DNA of 64,000 nt from Chryseotalea sanaruensis. Lineage in GTDB: Bacteria > Bacteroidota > Bacteroidia > Cytophagales > Cyclobacteriaceae. How positions within the stretch are numbered: position 1 is the first letter of the stretch; the number at the start of each line of letters is the position of its first letter. The notes under the pieces were generated by a model. That model saw only the letters and a program-made list of their open reading frames with translations, made no database searches and was not told the DNA's origin. The DNA is taken from positions 248,001-312,000 of the forward strand of contig NZ_BHXQ01000002.1 of the NCBI RefSeq assembly GCF_003990915.1, in the 5' to 3' direction. The position numbers and the translations under genes were made by a program. Below are positions 44,375-53,781 of this stretch, piece after piece.

Positions 44375-45763
44375 CTATCTGTTCTTTATGCTTTGCATTG
44401 CCTTTGCAAAAGCACTTTGAATTACCTCATTTCTTACATGTCTATTCTCCTTAACAATCCACCTACCGTGCATGATTGTTCCCAACACCATGGCACTATC
44501 AGCAGCATATACAATGCTGGCCATTAGTTTTTCATTTGATGTATTGGCTAACAGTGGAGATGCTGCATTATATACCACTGCATGAAAGGCTTGATCAATC
44601 TCAAATGGAGATGCATCACCCAAGCCCATAGCAACTCTTCCATTGGTAGTTTCTGTTTGGACTAAATAGGCTGCTGCATTCCCTTCAAAAGTATTGCGTT
44701 GGTTTGTTATTAATCTTTGCCGGTAGTCGATCATGCGAAACTCTTCTAACGGGTTTATGCCTATATGACTATCTGTGCCAATACACCATTTTCCGCCATA
44801 TCTAACATAATCTTTCATTCTGAAAATGCCATCTCCAAGATTTCCTTCGGTAGACGGACATAATACTACATCTGCTTTTGCCTGTGCTAAATTTTTTACT
44901 TCTTCATCAGATAAATGCGTAGCATGCACCAAATGAAATCGTTCATTAACAGGAAGATTATTTAACAACCACTCCACTGGTCGTTGTTGGGTATAGGCAA
45001 GGCAATCTTCAATCTCTTTTTTCTGCTCCGCTATATGCAAATGAAAGGGAATATTTTTGGGCCCCTGTTGATAGGTGCTTTTAATGTCTTCCAAATCAAC
45101 TGCACGCAATGAATGTACACTAAAACCAAGCTTGGCGTGTTGATGCTGTTTAACTATTTCTGCTGAATCATCAAGCAGATGAAAATAATCTTCAATGGTT
45201 CTGGAAATAAATCTTCTTTGTCGTGCTTGTGGCTCTGCACCAAACCCGCCTTTCTGATAAAACACAGGAATAAGTGTGATATTAATACCAGCTGTTACTG
45301 CCGCTGCCACCATTCTTTCACCCATCTCTCCTAAATTATTATAAGGCTTGCCATCCTTATCGTGATGCAGATAATGGAATTCTACTACATGACTATAACC
45401 GTGTCTTACCATTTCGGCATATAACATGGCTGCTATAGCTTCCACTTCATCCGGGTTTACAGCAAGTGCACATTGGTACATGGCTTCGCGCCAAGTCCAG
45501 AAGTCATCACTAGTGCCGGGTGCATGTTGCTCTGCTAAACCAGCCATAGCGTATTGAAAAGCATGTGAATGTGCATTCTGAAATCCGGGTAGAGCAATGC
45601 CATTTACATACTCAATAGCTGCTGCCTCTGTGGGTGTTTCAGAGGAAATAGAGAGAATACAACCACGCTCGTCCAAACAAACAAAGGCTGGTGCAAGCCA
45701 AGCTTGATTATACCAAAGTTGGTTAAAGCGAAATGTTTTATATGGTATAGGTTGTGTTTCCAT
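44375..45763 (-). CDS. hutF: Formimidoylglutamate deiminase
   Basis: 462-aa amidohydrolase-superfamily enzyme converting N-formimino-L-glutamate to N-formyl-L-glutamate plus ammonia in histidine breakdown. Metal motif FQNAHSHAFQ near residue 60, HLHIAEQ, VHATHLSDEE, and metal-binding Asp in GTDSHIGINP are visible, with DFWTWREAMY typical of HutF. It overlaps hutG by 1 nt; HutG uses its product. hutH, hutU and hutI are not in the window. Confidence 0.92.
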   Translation of the reverse strand: METQPIPYKTFRFNQLWYNQAWLAPAFVCLDERGCILSISSETPTEAAAIEYVNGIALPGFQNAHSHAFQYAMAGLAEQHAPGTSDDFWTWREAMYQCALAVNPDEVEAIAAMLYAEMVRHGYSHVVEFHYLHHDKDGKPYNNLGEMGERMVAAAVTAGINITLIPVFYQKGGFGAEPQARQRRFISRTIEDYFHLLDDSAEIVKQHQHAKLGFSVHSLRAVDLEDIKSTYQQGPKNIPFHLHIAEQKKEIEDCLAYTQQRPVEWLLNNLPVNERFHLVHATHLSDEEVKNLAQAKADVVLCPSTEGNLGDGIFRMKDYVRYGGKWCIGTDSHIGINPLEEFRMIDYRQRLITNQRNTFEGNAAAYLVQTETTNGRVAMGLGDASPFEIDQAFHAVVYNAASPLLANTSNEKLMASIVYAADSAMVLGTIMHGRWIVKENRHVRNEVIQSAFAKAMQSIKNR

Positions 45764-46566
45764 TATTTCAACGCTATAATCAATTTGGTTAATACTGCTT
45801 TTAAAAGGTCTCTCATCTTATTGGCTCTTGCTTCGCTATACCGTTGCTCCTGATCATCCATATACATCGTCTTGCTCATTTCTAATTGCAATGCATGTAC
45901 TTGATGAGCAGGCTTTCCAAAATTTCTGGTAATATAACCACCTTTAAAAGGATGATTGTGAAAAACTGAGTAATCACCTTGTTGTAGAGAGTTCAACGTA
46001 ATATTAATAATTTCTTCTGAAGCAGAAGTACCATCAGCATTTCCCAAAATCAAATCTGGAAATTTTTCTTTGTAGATGGTCGGTACATGTTGACGAATGG
46101 AATGGCAGTCCCATAACAGTACCTTGCCAAATTTTTCTTTCTTCTCTTCAATCAGTTCTGCCAGTTTGCTATGATATGGTTTGTAGTATTGTTGCACCCG
46201 CCTGTTTACTTCTTGTTGCTCTACTTCTTTTCTTTCATCATTGTAAATCGGAGCGCCAAAAAAGGTTGTTGTTGGACAAAGGGCAGTAATAATTCGGCCG
46301 TCATTATACAGCGGTTTACTTTCCGGATCGCGATTTAAGTCAATTACCCAACGACTATAATTAGCGTGAATCATAGTAATACCTAAGGCTGGCGCAAAAT
46401 CATAGAGCTTGTGCACAAACCAATCTGTATCGTCAGGTGCATGGGTTAGTTCTTTCTTAAAATCATTCTTTAATTCATGCGGAAAGGCTGTACCGCAGTG
46501 AGGCACACTCAATATTATAGGGACTTCAGGAGCAGTGGTTTGCTCTATAAAATAAGTTTTGTTCAT
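45763..46566 (-). CDS. hutG: N-formylglutamate amidohydrolase
   Basis: 267 aa from ATG 46566, whose start overlaps the previous stop codon (ATGA); a longer in-frame start at 46605 would extend into the upstream gene. It hydrolyses N-formylglutamate to glutamate and formate. Family motifs include VPHCGTAFP, DTDWFVHKLY, HANYSRWVIDLNRDP and LLWDCHS. Together with hutF it makes the last two steps of the five-step histidine pathway. Confidence 0.9.
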   Translation of the reverse strand: MNKTYFIEQTTAPEVPIILSVPHCGTAFPHELKNDFKKELTHAPDDTDWFVHKLYDFAPALGITMIHANYSRWVIDLNRDPESKPLYNDGRIITALCPTTTFFGAPIYNDERKEVEQQEVNRRVQQYYKPYHSKLAELIEEKKEKFGKVLLWDCHSIRQHVPTIYKEKFPDLILGNADGTSASEEIINITLNSLQQGDYSVFHNHPFKGGYITRNFGKPAHQVHALQLEMSKTMYMDDQEQRYSEARANKMRDLLKAVLTKLIIALK

Positions 46567-46865
46567 TTCCTTTTTTGCTGGCATGCTTGCAATGCCTGGT
46601 TGCACATCGTTTCACTTTTTGCTGCCAAGTCTCTCTGCATCATAGCCTCAAGTTGAGCTTTTTCAGCCACAGCTCTTACTTGTTGCAAATCTTCCATTAG
46701 CTTTTCACTTAACACTTTTTGAAGCTTGGCTTCACGTCTTTGTAAATAAGCAAATACAGTTGAGCACAACAACAATACAAACAGTGACAGCAGTATTATT
46801 TTGTTCCGTTTAGCAGAAATCTTCTGTTGTTGGTTTCCATTAAGCAAACTTTGTGACCTGTTCAT
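46563..46865 (-). CDS. Small membrane-anchored coiled-coil protein A
   Basis: 100 aa, unknown function. A basic N terminus, one transmembrane helix (about 22-40, NKIILLSLFVLLLCSTVFAYL), then a Lys/Glu/Gln/Ala-rich coiled coil (about 42-95) with Cys near 87 and 94. It resembles the next gene upstream in layout (basic N terminus, one helix, coiled coil, Cys near the end), so the two may be diverged duplicates. It overlaps hutG by 4 nt. Confidence 0.65.
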   Translation of the reverse strand: MNRSQSLLNGNQQQKISAKRNKIILLSLFVLLLCSTVFAYLQRREAKLQKVLSEKLMEDLQQVRAVAEKAQLEAMMQRDLAAKSETMCNQALQACQQKRK

Positions 46866-46871
46866 AAATAC

Positions 46872-47141
46872 TTATTTAGTGTTTGCTTTTTTACATTCAT
46901 CCAAAGCTTTTAGTGCAGTGGCAAGTCTCATGTTAGCTTCTGCTGCAATCTGCTCGGCTTCTAGTCTATACTTTGCTGCCAGCGTTACCACCTTATCTGC
47001 ATCCTTTGAAATTCTTTCAACCTCTTTTTTGCTTGTAAATGCATAAACAATGGAGATAACAGAAATTACTATTGAAGATGCTAATATGATGGCCGTGATT
47101 CTGGCTCTTCTTACTTGTTGTTTATCAAATGATTTCTCCAT
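46872..47141 (-). CDS. Small membrane-anchored coiled-coil protein B
   Basis: 89 aa, unknown function. Basic start (KQQVRRAR), transmembrane helix (about 14-34), then an Ala/Glu/Lys-rich coiled coil to the end with Cys near 83. It overlaps the GH3 gene by 1 nt and precedes protein A by 6 nt. Confidence 0.65.
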   Translation of the reverse strand: MEKSFDKQQVRRARITAIILASSIVISVISIVYAFTSKKEVERISKDADKVVTLAAKYRLEAEQIAAEANMRLATALKALDECKKANTK

Positions 47142-48400
47142 TATTGTTTCTTCTTTGAGCGTTTTTTCTTCTTCTCATTTTCCGGTGCCGCTTCGGGTAT
47201 GGTTGTCTTATTTATCTTATTGTAGTTTTCTTGCGCTTGTTTGAATTGCTTTTCCGCTCTTCTTAAATTTTGTAAAGCATAATGTTTCTGGCTTAGCACT
47301 TCACGTTGATAGTAGGCCTTATCATAAGCAAATGATTTTTTCAAAGTAAGAATGCGCTGATACGATTCATTAATCCGCTCCTCGCTTATAGTACCATTCT
47401 GAACAAGTTTTTTGATAATGCCATGTACTTTATCAACAGTTCGTTCTTCACTGCCTGATATATTATTAGAAAAAGTCATAACATCAACACCTGCTAGAAT
47501 AGCCAGCTTAATGGCCTCCTCTAATCCATAGTGTTTAGTGATAGCGTGCATTTGCATATCGTCTGAAAAAACAACACCTGTGTAACCAATTTCCTTTCTA
47601 AGTATATTCCCAAGAATACTGTCTGACAAAGTTCCCGGTAGGCCTCTTGCATCCAATTTTTTATTCACGATATGTGCACTCATTATGCCGTCAACGTAGC
47701 CGGCTTGCAATAACTTTTTATACGGTATCAATTCTTTTTCATGCCAAGTGTTAGTAACATCTGCAATACCCAAATGTGTATCGGCTTTGGAGCTACCATG
47801 ACCAGGAAAATGTTTTAGCACAGTGATAACACCCAGTTTACGGTGCTCTTCAATAAAAGCTTTAGCCATTATACTTACTGTATCGGCATCTGCTGAATAG
47901 GAACGCTCCACTTTAGCAATAATAGGATTGTCAGGGTTACTGGCCAGATCCACTGTAGGTGCAAAATTTACATTAATACCCAACCCTGCGAGTGTTGCCG
48001 CTGTGGCTTGTGCATAGAAACGAACTGTGTCGAGTGATTTACTTTTACCAGCATAAGCAGCCGAAACAGATCTGGGAAATCCATACTTCTCTTTCAACCT
48101 ATTAACACGACCTCCTTCCTGATCAATAGCAATAAAAAGTGGGGTTATTGCTGCCTGCTGATAAGTCCAGATAATCTTTTTCAAAGCCATGTATGAGTTT
48201 GACCTTGGTATATTTTTTTCAAATATGATAATGGAGCCAACCTTTCCATCTCTAATCTCCTTTAAAACTTTCTCATCAACTTTTGTATCGGCAAAGCCAA
48301 TTAAAAGCATTTGACCTATTTTGATAGATAGACTATCAATCTGTGAGTATGATGTACTGATAACACCAATACTTAAAAGGCATGTAAAAAATAATTTCAT
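47141..48400 (-). CDS. Glycoside hydrolase family 3, NagZ-like
   Basis: 419 aa with signal peptide (about 1-20, ending STSYSQ). The NagZ-type catalytic loop KHFPGHGSSKADTHLG (about 195-210; the general acid/base is in the Asp-His dyad) and the nucleophile Asp in VFSDDMQM are present. The active-site DQEGGRVNRL also matches. NagZ enzymes cleave GlcNAc from muropeptide fragments; the signal peptide puts this one in the periplasm or outside. The C-terminal tail (about 365-419) is Gln/Lys-rich and ends in a run of basic residues, unusual for the family. Adjacent to a PBP4-type gene. Confidence 0.88.
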   Translation of the reverse strand: MKLFFTCLLSIGVISTSYSQIDSLSIKIGQMLLIGFADTKVDEKVLKEIRDGKVGSIIIFEKNIPRSNSYMALKKIIWTYQQAAITPLFIAIDQEGGRVNRLKEKYGFPRSVSAAYAGKSKSLDTVRFYAQATAATLAGLGINVNFAPTVDLASNPDNPIIAKVERSYSADADTVSIMAKAFIEEHRKLGVITVLKHFPGHGSSKADTHLGIADVTNTWHEKELIPYKKLLQAGYVDGIMSAHIVNKKLDARGLPGTLSDSILGNILRKEIGYTGVVFSDDMQMHAITKHYGLEEAIKLAILAGVDVMTFSNNISGSEERTVDKVHGIIKKLVQNGTISEERINESYQRILTLKKSFAYDKAYYQREVLSQKHYALQNLRRAEKQFKQAQENYNKINKTTIPEAAPENEKKKKRSKKKQ

Positions 48401-49692
48401 TACTTATAATTGTCGCGAATGTATTCTAATATGCTTTGCATATTTCTCCGGATATCCGAAGTGGATGCAAGATAGTGACTGTTCATAAAAGAAAAGATCA
48501 GGGTTTTGCCAGAACGTGTAATTAAATAGCCACTCAAGCTGTGGTTATTAGCTAAAGTGCCCGTCTTGCCATAAAAATAGGGCTGTTCCGACTTATACCA
48601 GTTTGCAACTGTACCATTTACTCCCCCTGTTGCCAGTAAAGGGAACAATCTTTCTCTTGGCACTTTCTGATATATTTTCTTCCAAACAGCAACTATACTT
48701 CTAGGTGTAAATAAATTGTAGCGCGAAAGTCCTGAGCCGTCAACCCAGCGAAGCTTGTCAGGCAAATCACTCAAATAACTTTGCTGCATTAAGCGCATTG
48801 CCGGCCCAACACTTAATGAATCACTAATTGTTGCTGAGCACATTAATAAAAGTTGTTCAGCTAGAAAATTATCACTTTCCTGCATCATCACTTTGTAAAC
48901 ACTATCTACTGGTGTATTGAAGAAAGTTTGTACATCGAAAGGCATCGCTGCATTTATATATGCCACTGGTTTTTTTAAGGTATCCTGCAAAAGCAGTCTC
49001 GTCAGGCTGTCGCTGGTGCGAAAGGGTGTTTCGAAGGTTTTGCTTATAATCCGTTGTGAGGGGTGAAAGGTAAAATGATTAGTATCTTTTTCACGAATAA
49101 ATTCAGGATTTCTCTTCTCTTCTGCGATGCTTACGCTATTAGCAAAGTAAGCTGGCTCAATGAGTAATATTGAAGAATCGAAAGTTGCAGTTACTAAATT
49201 ACTGTAAATTGGAAATGCGGATTTCTCTGGCTGGTAAGAACCATTGAAATCATCCCACGCCCAACCACTACCAAAAGCTTCTTCATAAAAATTAGTTGAT
49301 GACAAATATAGACTGCCTTCGGTGTTCTTTAAAAAATCAAAAGATGCAGGATTGTTGTAAATCTTATTGTTTAGAAATGTAGGATCGCCCATTGTCCAAA
49401 CAATTAATGAATCAGTTGATTGCTTATATTTAAATGCTGGCAATGAATCATTCAGTATAGTAAGGCAGGTATAAAAGGTAAGAATTTTAGTGTTAGAGGC
49501 CGGAGTAAAATATCGATCTGCTTTATATTCAAAAACGGTTTTACCCGCATCAATATCATACAATGAAAAACCAGTATGATCCTGAAATTTTATTTCAGTA
49601 TCGCTAAAATTCCGCTCGAGTGTATTTTGGAAACGCGGAGAACATGAAAAGAGTAATGTGGTAATGAAAAAAAGAGCGATGACTTTTATCAT
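48400..49692 (-). CDS. dacB: D-alanyl-D-alanine carboxypeptidase/endopeptidase, PBP4 (S13) family
   Basis: 430 aa, lipoprotein signal with lipobox Cys17 (TTLLFSCSP). S13 motifs: SxxK at Ser66-Lys69 (ASNTK), SGLSRYN for SxN, and GKTGTLAN for KTG. Enzymes of this class trim or open peptidoglycan cross-links. It overlaps the GH3 gene by 1 nt and the DinB gene by 4 nt, giving a periplasmic murein module. Confidence 0.9.
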   Translation of the reverse strand: MIKVIALFFITTLLFSCSPRFQNTLERNFSDTEIKFQDHTGFSLYDIDAGKTVFEYKADRYFTPASNTKILTFYTCLTILNDSLPAFKYKQSTDSLIVWTMGDPTFLNNKIYNNPASFDFLKNTEGSLYLSSTNFYEEAFGSGWAWDDFNGSYQPEKSAFPIYSNLVTATFDSSILLIEPAYFANSVSIAEEKRNPEFIREKDTNHFTFHPSQRIISKTFETPFRTSDSLTRLLLQDTLKKPVAYINAAMPFDVQTFFNTPVDSVYKVMMQESDNFLAEQLLLMCSATISDSLSVGPAMRLMQQSYLSDLPDKLRWVDGSGLSRYNLFTPRSIVAVWKKIYQKVPRERLFPLLATGGVNGTVANWYKSEQPYFYGKTGTLANNHSLSGYLITRSGKTLIFSFMNSHYLASTSDIRRNMQSILEYIRDNYK

Positions 49693-50210
49693 ATTCCATC
49701 CGAGAGATATCGTTCCTGAAGTACAATGCGGTGATGTGTTTCGTGGCCCGCTACAATATAACCCAAAGCTACTACAGATATTTGAGTGTTGTTAGCTTTG
49801 CCGATTCGGTTAAGCATTTCAGGTGTTAAATTTCTAAATAAGTCGAGGGTAACAATTCTAAGGTTATGTACTTCTCTGGCAAGCTGAGCAATACTTCTAC
49901 CGTGCGCATTCGCTTCAGGGGCGTAGGTATTTTCATCGAAGCCATGCAATTCCGTACTATCATTTCTCGAAAAACGAAGTGCTCTGTAGCAAAAAATTCT
50001 TTCTGTATCCATCATGTGACAAAGTAATTCCTTGATGCTCCACTTACCTTTATCGTAACGGAACTCACCTTTTGTTTCAGGGATGGAAGTCAATAGCTCT
50101 TGTAACAGCTGCTGACTTTTCTGGAGGGCATCCATTAGCGGAGCATCACAAACATGTTTCACATATGTTTGATAGAATGAAGGGACTGAATCAAGGTTAA
50201 TATACTGCAT
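49689..50210 (-). CDS. DinB-family protein
   Basis: 173 aa four-helix bundle of the DinB/YfiT superfamily. Metal-binding His residues appear in LLCHMMDTE (about 65) and AGHETHHR (about 155-162). DinB-like proteins include thiol-transferases; the substrate is unknown. Tightly packed between the kinase (8 nt) and dacB (4-nt overlap). Confidence 0.82.
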   Translation of the reverse strand: MQYINLDSVPSFYQTYVKHVCDAPLMDALQKSQQLLQELLTSIPETKGEFRYDKGKWSIKELLCHMMDTERIFCYRALRFSRNDSTELHGFDENTYAPEANAHGRSIAQLAREVHNLRIVTLDLFRNLTPEMLNRIGKANNTQISVVALGYIVAGHETHHRIVLQERYLSDGI

Positions 50211-50218
50211 ATCTCTGC

Positions 50219-52873
50219 CTAAAGATTAGGTATTACTAATTTTATAGTTGTGCCTTTCCCGTATTTACTTTTAATATCAATTTTACCATTCAACTTATCA
50301 ACCGCTTGTTTAACAATGTACATTCCCAATCCAGATCCTTCAGACTTCTCAGTTGCGCGGAAAAACATATCAAAAATTTTGTCAAGATACTCTTTCTGAA
50401 TACCTATTCCATTGTCTTCAAAAGTAACCGAAGCCCTAAGCGTATTGACATCAATTGTTACTTTAAGGTAGCTCTTCGAGTTGATATTATAGTATTTAAA
50501 TGCGTTAGAAATAATATTGCCAAATATCAGTTTCAGTGTCATTTCATCTGAGTGAAACTTTGCTTTGCTTTTACATTTAATAGCAATTTTAAGTTTCTTG
50601 AAATTTTCAAGGTACTCTAACTCTTTAATATTTGCAGCAATGAGTTCATCTAATACTACTTCACTAGTGCTAATTTCAGCCCTACTTACTTTTGCATAGC
50701 TAAGCATGGAGCGAACAAATTCATCTAATTTTCTTACACGTCCCTCAATTTTCTCTAAGTAGTCATTTACTCGTTCCTTCTCGCTATCAAACTTTGCGAG
50801 ATTAATAAGGCCTAACACAGAACTAAGTGGAGACCGGAGGTCGTGTGAGGTTTTATACATAAACTGGTCGAGTTCGAAGTTACGTTCCGACAACTCTTCC
50901 ATGGTCATTTTTAAATCTTGTTCACGTGCTTCCAGCTTCCAATTCTGGTTTATCAACTCTTCATTAAGCGCCTTGATTTTTTGTTCATTTTGTTTTCTAA
51001 GTGTAACATCTCTTATAAAAGCTGCCGCGCCTGTTATATTGCCGTCTATATCTTTTACCGGGCTATAGGAAACTTCCACGGCTCCTTTTGAGGGTAGGAT
51101 CATTTCGATGTTAAAGTATTCACCCTTAAGTGAACGTATTAGATTTCCCTCCAGGTTTGGATAATCAGACTTAGGGAAAACTTTAAGAACATTATCACCC
51201 ACCTTAATTTTTTTTCCCGTTGATTTAAGAGCCCGTTCCTCATGCGACTTATTAAAAATCAGGTATCTTAGGTTTTGGTCTACTGCAAAAATTCTGTCTT
51301 TGGTGCTTTCTAGCACTGCTGTCAGATTAGAAAGCAGTTGCTTAGCCTTTTGCTCTGTTCGCTTTTGCTCAGTTATATCCACCACAAACATTGCGGCCCC
51401 CTGAAGTTCATTCTTTTTACCTTTAATCGGATTAAAAGTTATTTGGATAATTCTGTTTGGATAGTTCTCATAATTAACCTTATATTCTTTAATAAAGCGA
51501 TCTCCTTTGATGGCGCGTTTTATTTCTTCAGGGTACCAGTTCTCGTCAACTGATCCTTTTAGGTAATCTCTTAAGTCTCCCCCAATCATAATTTCTTTAT
51601 TGTAGAGGAGCTTCATAACCTTTTTATGATTCTCATTAAAGGCTAAATACCGAAACTGTTTATCTAGCGCATAAATAGATTCTTGAGTGCTCTCCATAAT
51701 AGCGCGGAGATTAGAGTGTAGTTGAAAAAACTCATCCTCCTTGCTTTTTATTTCCGTTATGTCGCGTACGACACCATCCATGATATAGGTGCCGTCAACC
51801 GATCTAAACATTGTACTATTGAGCGAGCCCCAAAATGTGCTACCATCTTTTCTGCGATAGAGTACTTCAGCATTGCTTACTTTCGTTGACTTCTTTTGAC
51901 CATCAATTAGCTTTTTACGATCAGCAGGATTTGCATAAAATTTTACAGGAGAGACCTTGAGTATTTCTTCCAGACTGTTATAGCCAAACATTTTTACGTA
52001 AGACTCATTTACGTAAATCAGTCCCTTAGTGGGAGAACTCCTAAAAAATCCTTCTTGAACATTATTACTAATAGAGGAAAGGAGTTGTTGGCTCGCCTGA
52101 AATTTTAGTTCGGATTTTTTTTGCTCTGTTATGTCCTGTACGGTGCCAATGTATTGGGTTCTCCTATTAGGAGACGACAATAAGCTAATTGTCATTTTAA
52201 CCCATATTTTCTTTTTGTTTTTTTTGTAGAATTGAAGTTCCTGATTTCTTACAACCTTTTGTTGTGCCATAAGGCTTAAGATGTATAGGCGTTGGGCATC
52301 ATCAACATAAAAATCTCGAGGTCTTGTTTGAGCTAATTCTTCAAACGATTTGTAGCCCGACATTCTTAAAAATGCCTGATTAGCATATAAGAATTTATCT
52401 CCGAATTCACCTAAAAAAATTCCTTCTTCAAGATTTTCATTGATGATTTCTAAAAGTTCCTGAAACTGCTGTGATTTTTCTTCCGCCTCCTTTCTCTCAC
52501 TAATATTTCTGAAATTAGAAATTACACCATTTACCTCAGGAAGGTGTAATTGATTAGTAAGTGTAGTTTCTCCCCAACGGAAGTAACCTTTTTTATGTAA
52601 TAGTCGCTGCTGAAAGGTAATTGACTCCCCTGGCTTTAGACTGAAAAAAATTTTGTGAATTTTATCTGCCTCATCAGGATGAACAAAGTCTGATCCCTTC
52701 CTTCCTAATAAATCTTTATCGGTATAACCACCAAAACGTTTTAAGGAAGGACTTGCGTAACGAATAACACCTTTTTCGTCATATAAAACTATGGCATCAT
52801 GGGCATGTTCTATAAGCGCTTTAAAGCGGGTTTGCTCTAAAACACCTGACGTAGTATTATTCTTTTTGGCCAT
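50219..52873 (-). CDS. Cytosolic multi-PAS sensor histidine kinase
   Basis: 884 aa, no transmembrane helix seen. Five PAS domains in tandem (about 12-135, 140-260, 265-385, 390-505, 515-630), each followed by a PAC-like segment with the recurring RDI/VDITEQK or ISERK end. A coiled coil (630-668) leads into HisKA with phospho-acceptor His in TSHDLRSPLSS (about 676), then HATPase: NIISNAFKY (N box), FEDNGIGI (G1), GSGLGMYIVK (G2). No receiver domain and no response-regulator gene adjacent, so the partner is elsewhere. Stop and start codons are 3 nt and 8 nt from its neighbours. Confidence 0.93.
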   Translation of the reverse strand: MAKKNNTTSGVLEQTRFKALIEHAHDAIVLYDEKGVIRYASPSLKRFGGYTDKDLLGRKGSDFVHPDEADKIHKIFFSLKPGESITFQQRLLHKKGYFRWGETTLTNQLHLPEVNGVISNFRNISERKEAEEKSQQFQELLEIINENLEEGIFLGEFGDKFLYANQAFLRMSGYKSFEELAQTRPRDFYVDDAQRLYILSLMAQQKVVRNQELQFYKKNKKKIWVKMTISLLSSPNRRTQYIGTVQDITEQKKSELKFQASQQLLSSISNNVQEGFFRSSPTKGLIYVNESYVKMFGYNSLEEILKVSPVKFYANPADRKKLIDGQKKSTKVSNAEVLYRRKDGSTFWGSLNSTMFRSVDGTYIMDGVVRDITEIKSKEDEFFQLHSNLRAIMESTQESIYALDKQFRYLAFNENHKKVMKLLYNKEIMIGGDLRDYLKGSVDENWYPEEIKRAIKGDRFIKEYKVNYENYPNRIIQITFNPIKGKKNELQGAAMFVVDITEQKRTEQKAKQLLSNLTAVLESTKDRIFAVDQNLRYLIFNKSHEERALKSTGKKIKVGDNVLKVFPKSDYPNLEGNLIRSLKGEYFNIEMILPSKGAVEVSYSPVKDIDGNITGAAAFIRDVTLRKQNEQKIKALNEELINQNWKLEAREQDLKMTMEELSERNFELDQFMYKTSHDLRSPLSSVLGLINLAKFDSEKERVNDYLEKIEGRVRKLDEFVRSMLSYAKVSRAEISTSEVVLDELIAANIKELEYLENFKKLKIAIKCKSKAKFHSDEMTLKLIFGNIISNAFKYYNINSKSYLKVTIDVNTLRASVTFEDNGIGIQKEYLDKIFDMFFRATEKSEGSGLGMYIVKQAVDKLNGKIDIKSKYGKGTTIKLVIPNL

Positions 52874-52876
52874 GCA

Positions 52877-53644
52877 TTAAAATTCTGTAAATAATGCATC
52901 AGGTAAAGCATCACTTACACTTACTTCTTTAGGTCCCTTTCCATCTGAGCGTTCAGCTGATAGCAGGATTTTTCCATATTTTTTATAGTTATCAAAAGGC
53001 CAGATTGCTGATGCTGTATCTTGAGTTGCCTTTTCAAAGTATGCCCACTGTTTTACCAGGTTATCCTTTCGATCTACATAAATGTGATATTTATTTTCTG
53101 GGGTTGAGCCCACATTTTCAAAAGTGAGTTGCAATACATTACAAAAGCCTCCCGTCTGCAGCGTATCCTCTCCCAAATATTTTAGTGTAACACCTGAATC
53201 TTTTAGTTTAAAAGGCATCACCAACCAATACGAATCGTTTATCCAGATTCTCTCTGCTCTTTTTAGCATTGAACTTAAAGTATCTTGCTCAGTCAGCTCT
53301 GTGTTTTTAATACGTACTCTTCCCTTACCTGTCTTCATGTCAAGTAAGTATATGGTACTGTCCGGTATGGATTCAATTCTTACCCTGCCATCTTGTTTGT
53401 CCCACACCAGGTTTCTGCGACCGAAAAAATTCCAGCTGATAAAACGCGTCTGATCCCAGGCAGCTCTACCTCCCTGGGCACGCATAACACTGTCTGCCAA
53501 TTCCATGGCAGCGGGGTCAGACAATTCGATATTAAAACCATCGGCAGGAGGATTTTCCAGGCCTGATAATTTGCTATTGTTTTGCTGTTGCTGACAGGCC
53601 ATAAACAATAAAGCTAAAGCCAGCTGAGCGTAGATATGTTTCAT
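52877..53644 (-). CDS. Outer-membrane-type lipoprotein, LolA/LppX-like fold suspected
   Basis: 255 aa. Signal peptide with lipobox ending ALLFMAC (Cys17). The mature domain begins with ADSVMRAQGGRAAWDQTRFISWNF and continues as a series of beta strands with alternating polarity, as in LolA-like or DUF6503-type lipoproteins that bind hydrophobic ligands. The function is unknown. First gene of the eleven-gene minus-strand run. Confidence 0.7.
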   Translation of the reverse strand: MKHIYAQLALALLFMACQQQQNNSKLSGLENPPADGFNIELSDPAAMELADSVMRAQGGRAAWDQTRFISWNFFGRRNLVWDKQDGRVRIESIPDSTIYLLDMKTGKGRVRIKNTELTEQDTLSSMLKRAERIWINDSYWLVMPFKLKDSGVTLKYLGEDTLQTGGFCNVLQLTFENVGSTPENKYHIYVDRKDNLVKQWAYFEKATQDTASAIWPFDNYKKYGKILLSAERSDGKGPKEVSVSDALPDALFTEF

Positions 53645-53781
53645 GAGTTACAATTATAAAATAATGTCAGATCTTAGCCTTACTGGCATTTACACATCAA
53701 ACATGCAACATCTCAGTAAACAAAAACGATTAAGCTAAGAATTTACTTAGGCATTGCATGGGTGAATTTTAAACTAAGATA

